From: Anas platyrhynchos
Taxonomy: Eukaryota > Chordata > Aves > Anseriformes > Anatidae
Length of the DNA stretch: 64,000 nt
Reading direction: 5' to 3'
Assembly (NCBI RefSeq): GCF_047663525.1
Contig: NC_092587.1
Location: 141,408,001 to 141,472,000 of the forward strand
A program made the position numbers and the translations under genes. How positions within the stretch are numbered: the stretch's first letter is position 1; every line of letters starts with the position of its first letter. Of the stretch, positions 20,795 to 32,700 are shown in pieces. The notes beneath the pieces were generated by a model. It did not search any database and had not been told where the DNA came from. It saw only the letters and a program-made list of their open reading frames with translations.

Positions 20795-21240
20795 AGTAGG
20801 TATGTGGTTTATTTCGGCACCGGGCACAAGCGGGATAGCTCCCAAAGGCATGCGCAGCCTAACACAGCAACTTGCTTTGGTTATATGCAGTAAAAAGTTA
20901 CATATGCATGCAGTTTCCTAATACAGCTATACATGTTCACAACCTATCCCTGGTTTGTATTAAAATTAGCTTCAAGAAGTCATTTCTATGAACTCCTCCT
21001 GTCTGCACTTGTGCAGTGCCTTCTGTTGGTGGTCACTGGGGGGGCTGTGGGGATAAAGGCTGCTAACTCCTCTTCATCACTACTAGTTGACCCCCTCCCC
21101 TTCCTTTGTACAGACTCAGCTGCTCCTTGGTTCTTGTCCAAACAACAAGGTCAGTCTCAGCTGGTTTTTGAGACAGGTTCCCCATTTTGTCAGGAAACAT
21201 CCTCTGTGAGGGGCCCCAACACTCCTTGTTTCAGTTAATT
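20795..21240 (-). mobile_element. Possible degenerate LTR, reverse orientation
   Basis: A compositionally distinct, GC-richer block whose minus-strand reading has an AATAAA signal (TTTATT at 20808-20813) close to its presumed 3' end, as in avian LTRs. I cannot define clean TG...CA ends or target duplications, so this is a suspicion only. Confidence 0.3.
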
Positions 21241-21276
21241 TGCACAGCAATAAGCAAAGACACTCAGCAATATCTA

Positions 21277-21420
21277 TTTTAATGCAATTAAGTGAGCCCC
21301 CATTCTTCCATTCCTGGCTTTAATAATTATGATTGTTTTATTTAGAAATTTTTAATGCGATTAAGCAAGCCCCCATTCTTTTATCCATGGCTTCACTAAA
21401 GTCAGAGATACCTAAAAATC
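21277..21420. repeat. Imperfect 73-bp tandem duplication
   Basis: The segment starting TTTTAATGCAATTAAG at 21277 recurs as TTTTAATGCGATTAAG at 21350. Both copies contain AGCCCCCATTCTT and a following CATGGCTT/CCTGGCTT stretch. The two copies have diverged by several substitutions and small indels. Confidence 0.75.
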
Positions 21421-21899
21421 TGGACCACTACTCTATTTTAAAGGTATTTGCATGCAAAGAAGTAAAACATTCTTAAATCTCCAAGAAACATAGAAGTGAT
21501 TATCACATGCAAAATATCGTTCTATTGGAGGCAGCAGAGATTGTTTGTATAGCTGCTGATCTACAAAAGGAGCACAGTTTTAAATGTTAAATATATAATA
21601 ATAATACAAAAACAAGAGTACTGATTTATGAAACAGGACATTTTAAAATTTGTTTTTCATTAATAGTAAGAACAAGCTTTTGAAAAACAATGGTGATATT
21701 TTAAACAGTGCCTGTTCATAAAAGTTTGAGAATGTCACTTATTAATTAATTAATGGGATAACTTCAGATAACTTCGGCTCTGTGTTCATGTTTTAAGAAG
21801 AAATAAATACCACAGGGTCGAGGGTCTTCAACAGAGTTAGTTCATGAAACAGGAGAACAGAATGTCATTTTCCTCGTGGTTCTGAAGAATTAAGCTACC

Positions 21900-21917
21900 A
21901 AAAAAAAAAAAAAAAAA
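21900..21917. repeat. Poly-A tract (18 A)
   Basis: Homopolymer run in the intergenic region, with no retroposon recognised upstream of it. Confidence 0.9.
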
Positions 21918-23881
21918 GGCTGGAAGGCAAGAAATATTCTTAAATATGCAGCTTATTTATAAGATACCAAAAAGGATAGCCTTGTGTATGCATAGGGACA
22001 AAGATGCTATCAGTCTCTCAAATAACTCAGTTATTCACTATCCCAGTGGCAGTAATATTTTATAGTTGGCTTAACCAGTGTTCCTTATTAATTTAGCTCT
22101 CTAAGGCTATTCATTTGCTTTGAATAACAAGTCCTCTCAGAATAATGATTCTTTTAAAATTTTGGATGTAGCGTTGATGGGGATCACAGTTACATACAGT
22201 TGGTCTGAAATGGAACAAAATGATTAGAGGATATTGAAATATTAGAGTATCGTAGGAATTGACACTACACTGTGTCTTCTCAATATTTCACTAATTTTGG
22301 TCATTTCAACTTTGATAGAAGAAATGGAAAAAGCCTGGAGGCTTTTTAAGGGAAAATATTAAAGAGGTGTATGATTACAAGATGTTGTAAGGATTTAGAT
22401 AATATTCCAGAGTTATAAGACAGTACAAGGGTTTAGATAATGTGAAGATCCAAACAATCATAATGGGGACAAAATATTGTTGACAGCCATGAATTCCTTG
22501 ACAGTAAGAACTATTTCTTAGTTTTGTGTACTATTTTCATCTATTCCCATGCAGATTGGCTTGTAAAGCAGACAAAACCCAAAGTTTTTGGTTGCTCCAA
22601 TAGCATTTTCAGTGCCAACTGTTCATAGAGAAAAAAAATAAAAATAAAAACAAACGAAACAACAGCAACAAATGCTGGTATCTGTTCCTTTAACAGGTTT
22701 CTTATTGTTTCTGTACAGGCAAAACTTGATCAGGTTATTAATATATACATATATATATGCATCTGTCTGTTTTTATGTGTAAGGAAAGGGCATTAATGTA
22801 TAATAACATTGTGAAGATCTCTGTTGCCTTTGAATTGAAGGTAGATGGTTCCCACTACTTCAGAACATCCCATTCATGTTCCGTCATTGCAATTACAAAA
22901 TTTAAGATAAAGGATCCCAAATAAAGAATGGTATGACTGCTAAGCGACTTGACGAGTACAGAATTAAAGGAATAAAATATAATGACCTTTATCTCAATCT
23001 GAAGGAAAATAGAACCAGTCTAATTTGATATCTTTTGAGGGCAGAATTGCATAGTTGGTTTATACTGCCAATATTGCACACTTACATTTCTGTAAGATAT
23101 TTGTCTTTCTACTGGATGGTTCTTTGATTAAAACAGTAGAACAATACATGCCCAGAAACGGCCATCAGGATGTGGATTCAGAATTTTTGGATACTCCTCC
23201 AGACTGTAATTGTGAATGAAGAATCTCCTCTGAGGAAAAGGTGTGTCTAGATGGGTCCTCTCGTTTCTTACCCTTTTTTCATGACCTGGAAGAAACTATA
23301 GTATCAAAATTATTGATGCTATGGGCAACGCAGTGACCAGGAAAATTATGCATACCACTGGTACAATACAATCTGAGTACTCAGCTTTCATGATATTTTA
23401 GTATTCTAAATATAAAGACAGCTATAAACAAAGCATGAGGGCCACGCTCAGGGGGTGCATATCTCTGTTGTGGCAGCCAGTGATTATGAAATAAACTTGG
23501 TAGTCATATTAAATAATCAGGAAGAATAAGTTTTTATTAATATTCTGTAACCAAAAGAAACTAACTCCATCTTCTGGTAATGAATAGGGGAATTTCAAGT
23601 AAAAAAGCAGAAAACTATTCCTTCTGTATCTATTTTTTGATATACATACTAATGCAACATTCTGTCTGGTTCTGCTTCATAATTGAAGGACAATGTTCAG
23701 TAATGGGAGAGGGTCCAAAAAAGAGCCTTTAATGGCAGGAAGAAAGTATCTTACTGTGTCAGTTTGTCAGATATCTGACCCTCCTAAGGCTTGCCTCCTG
23801 AACTGTTCTTGCCTCATATTATATATGGGAGAAGTAATCTGGGAGGATGTCTGAGGTTCAGTTTGCTAATGAGTTGAAGGG

Positions 23882-24217
23882 ATGAGGGATCTGCAACCCT
23901 TTATTAAAAATATCTCCTGTGGCAAATGCTTAGTGTCACCTGCCAAGGAAGAGGTTGAGGCAGTCAGCACTTGTCCTTCCTCAGCCAGCGCCGAGGAAGG
24001 CTATGTGTGCTCCACGCCAAGACAAAGTGAAAGCTCTGATGGAAGTCATCTGAAATTTAACAAAGTTGTGAAAAAAAAAAAAGATCTTTTCATTCCTTCA
24101 ACAAGGGAGAAAATTTTAAACCTTATAAATTCTCAAATACAGTTCTTAAAGCCATTTTGTAAGACAGATCTAAGACAACTACAGAAACTTATTGCAGTAA
24201 ATGGAACATATTCGTGA
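23882..24217 (+). other. Unassigned 111-codon open frame
   Basis: A plus-strand frame of 111 residues without transmembrane segments: a cysteine-containing N-terminus, a serine/glutamate-rich middle (PSSASAEEGYVCSTPRQSES), a KKKK stretch read from an A-run, and a basic C-terminus. I recognise no domain. No flanking splice sites, promoter or poly(A) signal single it out. A frame this long can arise by chance in 64 kb searched in six frames. I list it only because its composition is less skewed than other chance frames nearby. Confidence 0.12.
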
Positions 24218-24860
24218 ATTTCTGCATTACAAACGGGAAAGGTCAAGACCCCCAAACGTACCATTTGTCACCAAGTTTAGCAAATCTAACAATGACTTAT
24301 TTCATTCTGGTTTACAGTTTCAAATCATTAGGGTAACATCTAACAGTCATTTCAACTTCTCATATACAAATTAGGCCCAGTAGAAAGAGTTACAATCCAG
24401 TGGTCCAGAACTTTTTAAGAGGAACTGTAAAAGAACTTGAATTTGGAAGCTGCTGATAATATTCGAGGCATATAAAGTGTAATCTTTCCAAAAAGATGTG
24501 CAGATTTAAGGAATATGGAAAGAAATCTTTTAATTGACTCCTCCCTCAAAGCTATAAATGCTGGTGGGCAAGACAGAGTGACTTAGAAAGCATTTCTAAA
24601 AATCTTGTTAAAGGAAGAAATTGTTTCAGCCATTGGGCCTCTATCCCCTTCTGCAGTTTTCTGTGGCAGCACAACTAAAACTGCATAGCTTTCCATGTTT
24701 CTTTCAGTTAATGATTATCAGATAAAATAAATACATCAGGTTTAGGTGGTATTGATCCTGCTCTATTGCAGAGGATTGCCCAGACAAGTCCTATTGACTT
24801 CAGTCCATTTCCCACACCCGCATTTCCTGTCATAGTACAATATTCACCCCTCCCCAGCCT

Positions 24861-24900
24861 AAAAAAAAAAAAAACAAAAACAAAAAAAAAAACAAAAAAA
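24861..24900. repeat. A-rich simple sequence
   Basis: Runs of A interrupted by single C residues over 40 bases; simple sequence only. Confidence 0.9.
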
Positions 24901-26305
24901 CTGAGATTCTTGAAGAGTACAGAAAGGGCTGAAGGCTGGTTCCTTAGGCTTCCTGAGTAAAATCCTAAAATATGTACCAAAAAGCATCTGTGCAGTACAT
25001 GGGAGGAGTTAGTGCCTCAGACTGAGTTTCATAACAGATTTTTGCTGTGAAAGGGCCCATATAAAACAGCAATAGAAATGTTGAGGAGAGGTGCAGCTCT
25101 TAATTTCTGGCCATTTCTGTGCTGCAAGCACATAACTGTTTCCATGGGAAACTTCCTCCAAAACCTCCTAAAATTAAGCAACTCATTTATGTGAAAAATG
25201 CACTCAGGGGTAAGGTATTCCATTAAAACACTGTGGGAAACAGTAGTGCTTCCCTTGCTTTCCTATCCATTTAAGAAAATTTAAGAGCACTCAGGTATGA
25301 GTGGGGAACCCAGATGCATCTTCTTGTACCTTTGATGTTTCTAGTTATCTTGTCCACCGTGGATTTATCACAATTTGAGTCAGTGTTATGACTCAATTAA
25401 GAAGTGTCCTACTTTCCCATATTTAAACTACTTATCCACTGTAGATGTAATGTACAATATATTGCAGAGTGGGATACATGAAACAAAGTGATCCATCCAT
25501 GGTCATAATAACATTTTCTTTTCCTTCCTCTGGCTGAATAATCCTATGATAGTCTGCAGAGTGTGAAAGTCCAGAGGACAGAGAAGATATGTGGCAGGAG
25601 TTATACACCAAAGGAGTTATACACCCTGCAGTTCATCGGGGTAGCTGCAAGTCTAGTGCTTGTTCAGGCAGGTTGCACCAGATTGTGCAAATAGAAGTGA
25701 GAGGGAGAGGCTGTGTTTTTCATTACCTCCCACACAGTAAATAAGCAATGTGCATGGTATAATATCTGGATACATTAAAATGTGTAGATGTAATGGATCA
25801 TAAAGAAGATGGTTCTTGTTGGTGCATTAGAGAGTTCCTGTTGAAGCTATTGCTGGGAAAAGGGCTTCTTCTGTCCTTGGGCCATCAGCTCTTCATGAGC
25901 TATACTACATACCAGCATAGCAGTGTGAGGAATGTGTTAACAATTCGTGTCCATAAAGAACAATTCTGTTTGAATCTTGTCTGCCTCTGGGCCCTGCACT
26001 GGCAATTTAGTTCTTGAACCACAGATGCAGTGTGTCCCAGTCTCCCCCTCATTCTAGTCAATTTATCATGTCTTCAGAAAACACTCCTTAAATTTATGAA
26101 CCTGTTTGCTTTTGTTATTCCGGACTTCTATTTCTAACAGTTACACCCTTTTTTCCTGTCTTCTTCGAGATTAACTTAACACTGCTATAGATGTGTCTGT
26201 GAATGGCTGGGGAAGAATGTTTTAATTACTCGTGAAGCGTCAAATAAGAAAGCTGTTTGTGTTTGATGTCTGGGAGTTTCAGAACAACTGATAACAACTA
26301 GTGAC

Positions 26306-26779
26306 TGTTATGGGATACTATGAGGATCCTTGGTATCTGGCCGGGGGGGCCAAGAGATTAAGAGGAAGAAAAAAGAAGCTGAAGGATGGTTGGGAGACAA
26401 GACCTGTGGAGAGTGTACAGAGAGTGTTCCATAAACTTGGAATAGTGCTGAGTAAGTACAAAGGGTGAGAGGAAGACTACGAGCCTTCAGCATGAAAGAC
26501 CCCTAGAGACCCCCAGAGGAGACTGATGCGCATGCTCCAGTAGGAGGAACTGGACCCCGGAAGCTAATTATAATAATCTATTTTTTTAGAAGTAGTAATG
26601 AATATGTATTAGTCTAGGTGCATAAAAATCAGCTGCTTGATGTAACTGGTGTGCGTCCTGGTGGAGTGGAGACTCCTGGTGCATCCAGCGCTGTTTGCTT
26701 ACCTCTATTCCTTTATATTCTTTTAATAAATCCTACTTTTTTATTTAATCCTAATTTGAATCCTGAGCCATTTATAACA
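26306..26779 (+). mobile_element. Solo LTR of an endogenous retrovirus
   Basis: A 474-bp element starting TGTTATGGGA and ending TTTATAACA. Its termini form a 6-bp inverted repeat (TGTTAT/ATAACA) with canonical TG...CA ends. Inside are a TATA-like CATAAAAATC at 26621-26630 and an AATAAA at 26725-26730, spaced as in a retroviral U3-R-U5. The plus-strand order of TATA box then poly(A) signal sets its orientation. No gag, pol or env sequence adjoins either end, so it is a solo LTR left by recombination between the two LTRs of a provirus. The flanks (GTGAC before, GCAGT after) do not show a clear target-site duplication, which may have decayed. Confidence 0.8.
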
Positions 26780-26914
26780 GCAGTGCTGCAGAAGAAATGA
26801 CTTGGTGATGTCTGTATTCAGAATGGCTTGATTTCATCCATGTGTGGAGAACTTGAACTCTCTACAGTCTCTTCTCAAGATTTATGTGATCCAAAAATGT
26901 GCCCTTGCCAGAAA

Positions 26915-27179
26915 ATAGGCTAATGATATTTTGGCCTGCATTAGGAGGAGTGTTGCCAACTGCTTGAGGGAGGTGATTCTTCCTTCTACTCAGCACCGAT
27001 GAGGCCACACATGAAGAACTGTGTTCAGTTCTGGACATCCCAGTACAAGAGAGACATGAACATACTGGAAAGAGTCCAAAAAAGGAACACAAAAATAATT
27101 CAGGCATCTCTCCAATGAGGCTGAGAGAGTGGAGACTACTCAGCCTGGAGAAGAAAAGGGTAGGGGAGATCTCATCAAT
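26915..27179 (+). mobile_element. Older CR1 (host copy), 5' part
   Basis: Plus-strand CR1 sequence from the C-terminal ORF2 region, recognisable by GAGGGAGGTGATTCTTCC, the CCGATGAGGCC block and CTCAGCCTGGAGAAG. It stops at GGGAGATCTCATCAAT, and the matching continuation resumes at 28489. The copy was therefore split by a later insertion. Confidence 0.85.
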
Positions 27180-28488
27180 ATTACAGACCTGTCAGTCCAA
27201 CCTTGGTGCCAGGAAAGGTCGTGGAGCAGATCCCCTCATCGCACACTACAGGATGACCAAGTGACCAGACAGCATGAGTTTATGAAAGTCAGTTCCTGTC
27301 TGACTAACCTGATCTCCTTCTATGACATGATGACCAGATTAGTGGACTACGGAAAGGCTGTCAATGTTGTTTACCTGTACTTTAGCAAGGCGTTCAATGC
27401 TGTTTTCCACAGCCTTCTCCTGGAGAAAATGTCTGCTCATGGCTTGGATGGATGTACAGTTCATTGGGCAAAAAACTGTCAAGATAGCCAGGCTCAAAGA
27501 GTCATTATGAATGGAGTTTAATCCAGTTGGTGGCTGATCAACAGTGGTATTCACCACGGCTCAGTATTGGGGCCTGTTTTGTTTTACATTTTAATCAGTG
27601 ATCTGGATGAGGGGATTAAGTGCACCCTCAGTAAGTTCACAGATCACACCAAGTTGAGTGGGAGTGTTGATCTGCTTGAGGGTAGGAAAGCTCTGCAGAG
27701 GGACATGGACAGGCTAGATGTATGGGCCAAGTCCAAGCACATGACATTCAGCAAAGGCAGATGACAGGTCCTATACCTGTGTTGTAACAACCCCATGCAG
27801 CAGTATAGGCTTGGGGAAAAGTGGCTGGAAAGTTGCCCAGCACTAAAGGACCTGGGGGTGTTGGTCAGCAGCCATTTTAACATGAACCAGCAACATGCCC
27901 AGGTGGCCAAGAAGACCAGTGGTATCCTGGCCAGCATCAGAAATAGTGTGGGCAGGAGGATGAGGGATGTGATTGTGGCCTTGTACATTGGACTGGTAAG
28001 ACCTCATCTCAAGAACTGTGTTTAGTTTTGGGCTCCTCACTACAAGAAAGGATATTGAGTTGCTCCAGCGAGTGCAGAGGAGAGCAATGATGCTTGTGGA
28101 GGGACTAGAAAACATGACTAATGAGGAGTGCCTAAGGGAACTGGGGCTGTTTGGTCTGGAAAAGAGGAGGTTGAGGGGAGACCTCATTGCTCTATATGAC
28201 TACCTGAAAGGAGGTTGCAGAAGGAGGATGTCAGCCTTCCTCAGGTGACAAGTGATAGGATTTGAGGAAATGTCCTCAAGTTGCACCCGGGAAGGTTTAG
28301 ACTGGATATCAGGAAGAATTTATTGATGTGAGGGTGGTTAGGCATCAGAACAGGCTGTCCATAGGAGTTGCCATCCCTGGAGACATTTAAAAGACATGGA
28401 TGTGGCACTTAGGGACATGATTCAGTGGTCAAATTGTAGTGTGGACGTGATCTGAAAAGTCTTTTCCAAACTAAATGATTCTGTGATT
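27180..28488 (+). mobile_element. Younger CR1 LINE inserted into an older CR1
   Basis: A 1.3-kb 5'-truncated CR1 that begins within the reverse transcriptase region and ends in a CR1 tail (AAATGATTCTGTGATT) at 28488. Pieces of the ORF2 protein are visible in several frames: VYLYFSKAFNAVFHSLLLEK at about 27379, [15 protein letters not shown] near 27591, then [19 protein letters not shown] at about 28060. Frame shifts and stops break it. The RT catalytic site, normally F/Y-A-D-D, reads F-T-D-H at about 27640. The copy is inactive. Confidence 0.92.
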
Positions 28489-28550
28489 GTATATAAATAC
28501 CTGAGGGGAGGGTACAAAGAAGGCAGGGCCAGGCCCTTTTCAGTGAATTC
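28489..28550 (+). mobile_element. Older CR1 (host copy), 3' continuation
   Basis: The segment TATAAATACCTGAGGGGAGG resumes the CR1 sequence interrupted at 27179, as seen by comparison with the uninterrupted CR1 at about 50610-50660. It diverges from CR1 beyond about 28550; the true 3' end is not found. Confidence 0.8.
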
Positions 28551-30566
28551 AGAGAATTGAACTTCTAGGGTGTAATTCACTGCATGTTGGAGTAGTCATG
28601 CAAAAATAGATCAGATGGACGGTGCCCTAAAAGTGCCTATATAACTGTAAAGGAAACCTGAGGTGGACTGGCTTAATTGGAGGCAGCTATAGTGCAGCTG
28701 TCTAGTCTTAGGTAAGATGAATCCCAGCCAAGGATTTAATGGACAAGGTGTACTATACTCTATATGTCTGCCCAGCACACTGCTGACAATTGATCTTGTA
28801 GGTGCAATGGATAACATACTACCCAGCTGGGGAGGATGGACTGGACAAGGATCTGAATCAGTGGGTGCGGTATTTTATTGATGTTCAAAACGTTTTTTCT
28901 CCAACAGCAAATGGGCAATGAGGTCTCAGAAGGACTCAGCTCTGAGGCAGCTGCAGAAATTGTTTCTTGGTGTGTAGTGAGACATGCAGCCAGTTCTAAC
29001 AGGCTGTTTTTAGATCATGGACATATCTGCCAGCACAGATAAGGAGCTGCCTGCCAATTCCAAACATATACACACGACATTTACTCAATCACACACAAAC
29101 ATAAACAAGCAAATAAACAACCTCCCGCTCCCATAAACTAATCAAGCTTTTTCTCCTTCAGATGGAAAGGGAAGAAAGAAACAGCCCGCTATTGTTTCGT
29201 TTTGTTTTTAATTCTTTTCTATTTTTAAATACGAGGAGGGGCTCATATAGTATATTGATGCTGGAGCCATTTAGATACATAAATAAACAAAAATATGCAG
29301 ATTTTGGAGTTAGTTTAGCCTTATCTACAAAAGAAAAATAAACAGAAATATAATCATAAAACTTTTGCCAGCTTTGTTAAATGAGATTGGAATGCATCCA
29401 TTATATGAGGGCCTTCAATCTTCACACTATGAATCAACAAAATCAATGGATGTTGGGCATAATTGGCCAAATTGATTGTGTGTTAAAACAGATTTAATTA
29501 CATCATTGTCATTATAGTAGGGATAAATTTGGCTATGACTTTAAAGTGTCAGTCTTTCTGTAGAAATTTAGGAGTTTACAAAGTAATTGGAGAGTGACCG
29601 CGTTTAAGAATCAGATTAATGATTGTTTTGATTTGATAAGCCTGCCCCTATTTTCACTGCCTTGAATCTTTCTCTATTCTATTGAGGAACCTTCAGAATT
29701 TAATTTAATTGAATTGAAGAAAAAGTGCCCTGGAACTTTCAGTGAGCATTCAAGTGGTGTGAAAAAGTGAATTTTTATGATGACATAACAGATCTAAATC
29801 TGTCTTCTGATTCATTCCAGACATAGTCAGGCATAATACTGGAGATGTTAAGAGTATTTAGAAGATAGTGCTGCCAGAGAATGTACCATAAATACAAAAG
29901 AGAATAATTAAATGAGATCATCTCAGGAAGAACATTCTACTCTGAGACCAGAACGAATGTACAGAACCTATGTCAGTGATTCAGGTGTCATTTGAATTCA
30001 GTGAAACTTCATACAAACTGATTTCGGTGAAGCCACTCATGAGAGTAAGTTACTCTCTCATAGGTTCATAGAGTCACTGATTTTTATTTTTATTTTTTTA
30101 ATTATTTTTTTTTGTCTGACCTGAAGCCACCTGGAGGCAGCTGGGTGCACTAAGAATGAAACCAACCATTTTATTTATTAACCATTTTATTTCTTTTATT
30201 ATATGTGTTTCAGTGGCTGAGTCAGGAGACTGGAGTTCCCTTTTCACATCAGATGTAACACTGAAAAAGGCATTTTGCCATTGTGTGCCACAGTTTCCTT
30301 ATTCACGGGTATAAATAGCAGTGCATAACAATTTTGAAAAGAAAAAAAAAATTGAGATTTGCAGACTAAAGCACAAGAGTGAAAAGCCTTTTTATTATTT
30401 TCATTGTCAGAATTCACCAAATTCAGGTTGTAGTGAGTTTCTCAGTAGTTATACAAAGCCTGGCCTAATTGGTATTTTGAATGTTATAAATAATGTATAA
30501 CACTCAGAAATATAATTTTCAAGATGAGCCAAATGGCATTACGTTGAACAGCACATCTGAAGTAAT

Positions 30567-30601
30567 TCTCTCTCTCTCTCTCTCTCTTTTTTTTTTTTTT
30601 T
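30567..30601. repeat. (TC)10 microsatellite followed by poly-T
   Basis: Ten TC units at 30567-30586 run into 15 T. An 18-bp motif around GATTTTGTTTATGTT is also duplicated just downstream, at about 30630-30668. Confidence 0.9.
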
Positions 30602-32700
30602 AATTTATATCCTAAAAAACTGTGGCAATGATTTTGTTTATGTTTTATTGATTTTGTTTATGTTGTGAGTGTCTATATCTCTGGATTTCACTGAATGAAA
30701 TTTCATAAGCTTTGGGCAAATCTTTCGTAAGGCCACCCACACAGCAGCAAAATTGTTGGGAGCTCCTACCTGCAGAGTGGGACTGAGTTCCAGAGTAAGA
30801 CCTTGAAATTCATGTCTCCGTGTGAAATAGAGATCTGTGCTGCTGCTAAAGTCAATGGAGGTCTAGTTAAAACAACCAGCATTACCTCCAGAATGACCTG
30901 ACCAACTAGTGGAGACTGGTTTCAGTCATCTAAACAGAGGTATCTAGCATCAGTTTTAGGTGATGTGAACTTGGCCTGTAGCAGTCATTTGAGAAAAGTG
31001 TGGATCTCCTCTAAATCCTTCGTCATCCCTCTTTGCCAAATGTAGATGTATTAGACATGCTGGAGTATCCGGTGGTACTGGTGGGGAGTGGTAGGGAATG
31101 ATGGCAAGGCAGCTGTATCCCTCTTTCCAGGCTTGATTTAGTAACCCTCACTCCCAGTGCCTTTTCAGGTGGGTACCTAAGACCCCTGTGTAGTGCTAGC
31201 AAATGTAGTTAAAACCAGGAGACAAACATTGCCCTCTAGAGTGGCAGCTGAAAGCCAGCAGGATCCCCTGAGAACTAGCTGGAGCTACCATTTGCATTTA
31301 TTAGATCTGTATTGATTAAAATGGAAGGACATCTAGCTCACATGAAGTTGTCTAAATTTGAACAGGTTAGTTCTGAGCTGAATCTGACTTTTTCTATTTC
31401 TTCTATTTTGACTGGACATTATTCTAACTAGCAAGTAATGTTTTTCTAAAATATGCTCTAAAATATGCTTTATTTCCTGCTATAACACATTCTATGTTCT
31501 TTTTCTGAATATTAATATTATTTTTTTGCTTATTGTTCTTTAATAGCATACTCTCCAAAGATCACCTTCAAGTATAGCAAAATGAACTGCATCTGCGTCT
31601 GCCAGGGAAACAAAACATGACACAAAGACTCTGTTTGACTGGAAATCTGTTTACTATTCTGCACTGAAACTGGGCAGTGCAGAAGGGCCACAAAATATCA
31701 GAAAAGCTTCTGTATTAAGTTAGTATAGTATCAAGTTTGAATAAAATATGAATCGTAATATGCAAACAAGGCATTAGGCAGATAATGTAGTGTTATGAAA
31801 ACACTCAGGACACATCTCTGCTTCACCTGTCTGGAAGTGAGAGCAGGTAGAAACAGTCTTTCCCGTTACTCTCCGTGAGCACACTGCAGTACTGTCTGAG
31901 TGGGCATTGGCAGTAGGAATTCCTAAGAGCTAAATCTGTTGCAATAAAATTTTGCAACACGTATTTTATGGAGTGAATTGACTTCATCTTTCTCTTGGTT
32001 ACAGCACTTCCCAGCACAGGAAAGCAGTGAGGATTATTTACTCCAGTGATAGATAACACCAGTGGAATTTTATTGGGTAAGAACTGCAGGATCTGATGCA
32101 TGGTACAAACTCAACCGATCTCTACAGGAGGAAACCCTGTAATTCACTGGAGATGGCAGAGAAGGCTTCCTTGGCATTACAAGAATTTTTGGAAAAGCCT
32201 TTTTCTTATGCAGTGAGTCATTGGAATTTAAATGTGCTACCTGATCACTTTCCAAAATGTCCAAGGAACACAGATGGGAAAGTGTCTTCTTTTTTAAAAA
32301 GTTTGATATTTCTATACCAGGTGCTTGGGAGATGTGATGCAGGAATTGGTTTCACTTTTTCATTTTTAGGATGTTCTTGGTTTTATTTGCTTGCATTTGT
32401 CAGATATGCAAATAAATTGAATGGGAACAAATAAAGCAGTTAAATGCTCAGTGTCATTAAAGCTATTACTTTACAGGTAAGATGCAAATTTGTAAAGCTA
32501 AGTGTATGTGCAATAAAGGTCAGGACTTTCCAGAGGCATCTCTGTGATTTGGCTGACATGTTGTCAGAGTTCCATAAAGAAACAAACAAACGCAATCTTA
32601 ATTTAGTGAAGTGATTTATAGTAACTTTCAAAGTGTTCATATATCCTTCCCTGCTAGTAGACAGGCAAGTTTTCACCTCCAATTCTGAATTTTGCAAGTC

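Larger units (their letters stand above)
20161..32700. other. Intergenic between MFSD9 and TMEM182
   Basis: A 12.5-kb spacer between the divergent genes. It contains an LTR-like stretch (20795-21240), a 73-bp duplication (21277-21420), a solo LTR (26306-26779), nested CR1 copies (26915-28550), simple repeats at 21900, 24861 and 30567, and one unassigned 111-codon frame at 23882. The rest, notably 21421-23881, 24218-26305 and 28551-32700, looks like unique AT-rich sequence in which I see nothing definable. Confidence 0.6.
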
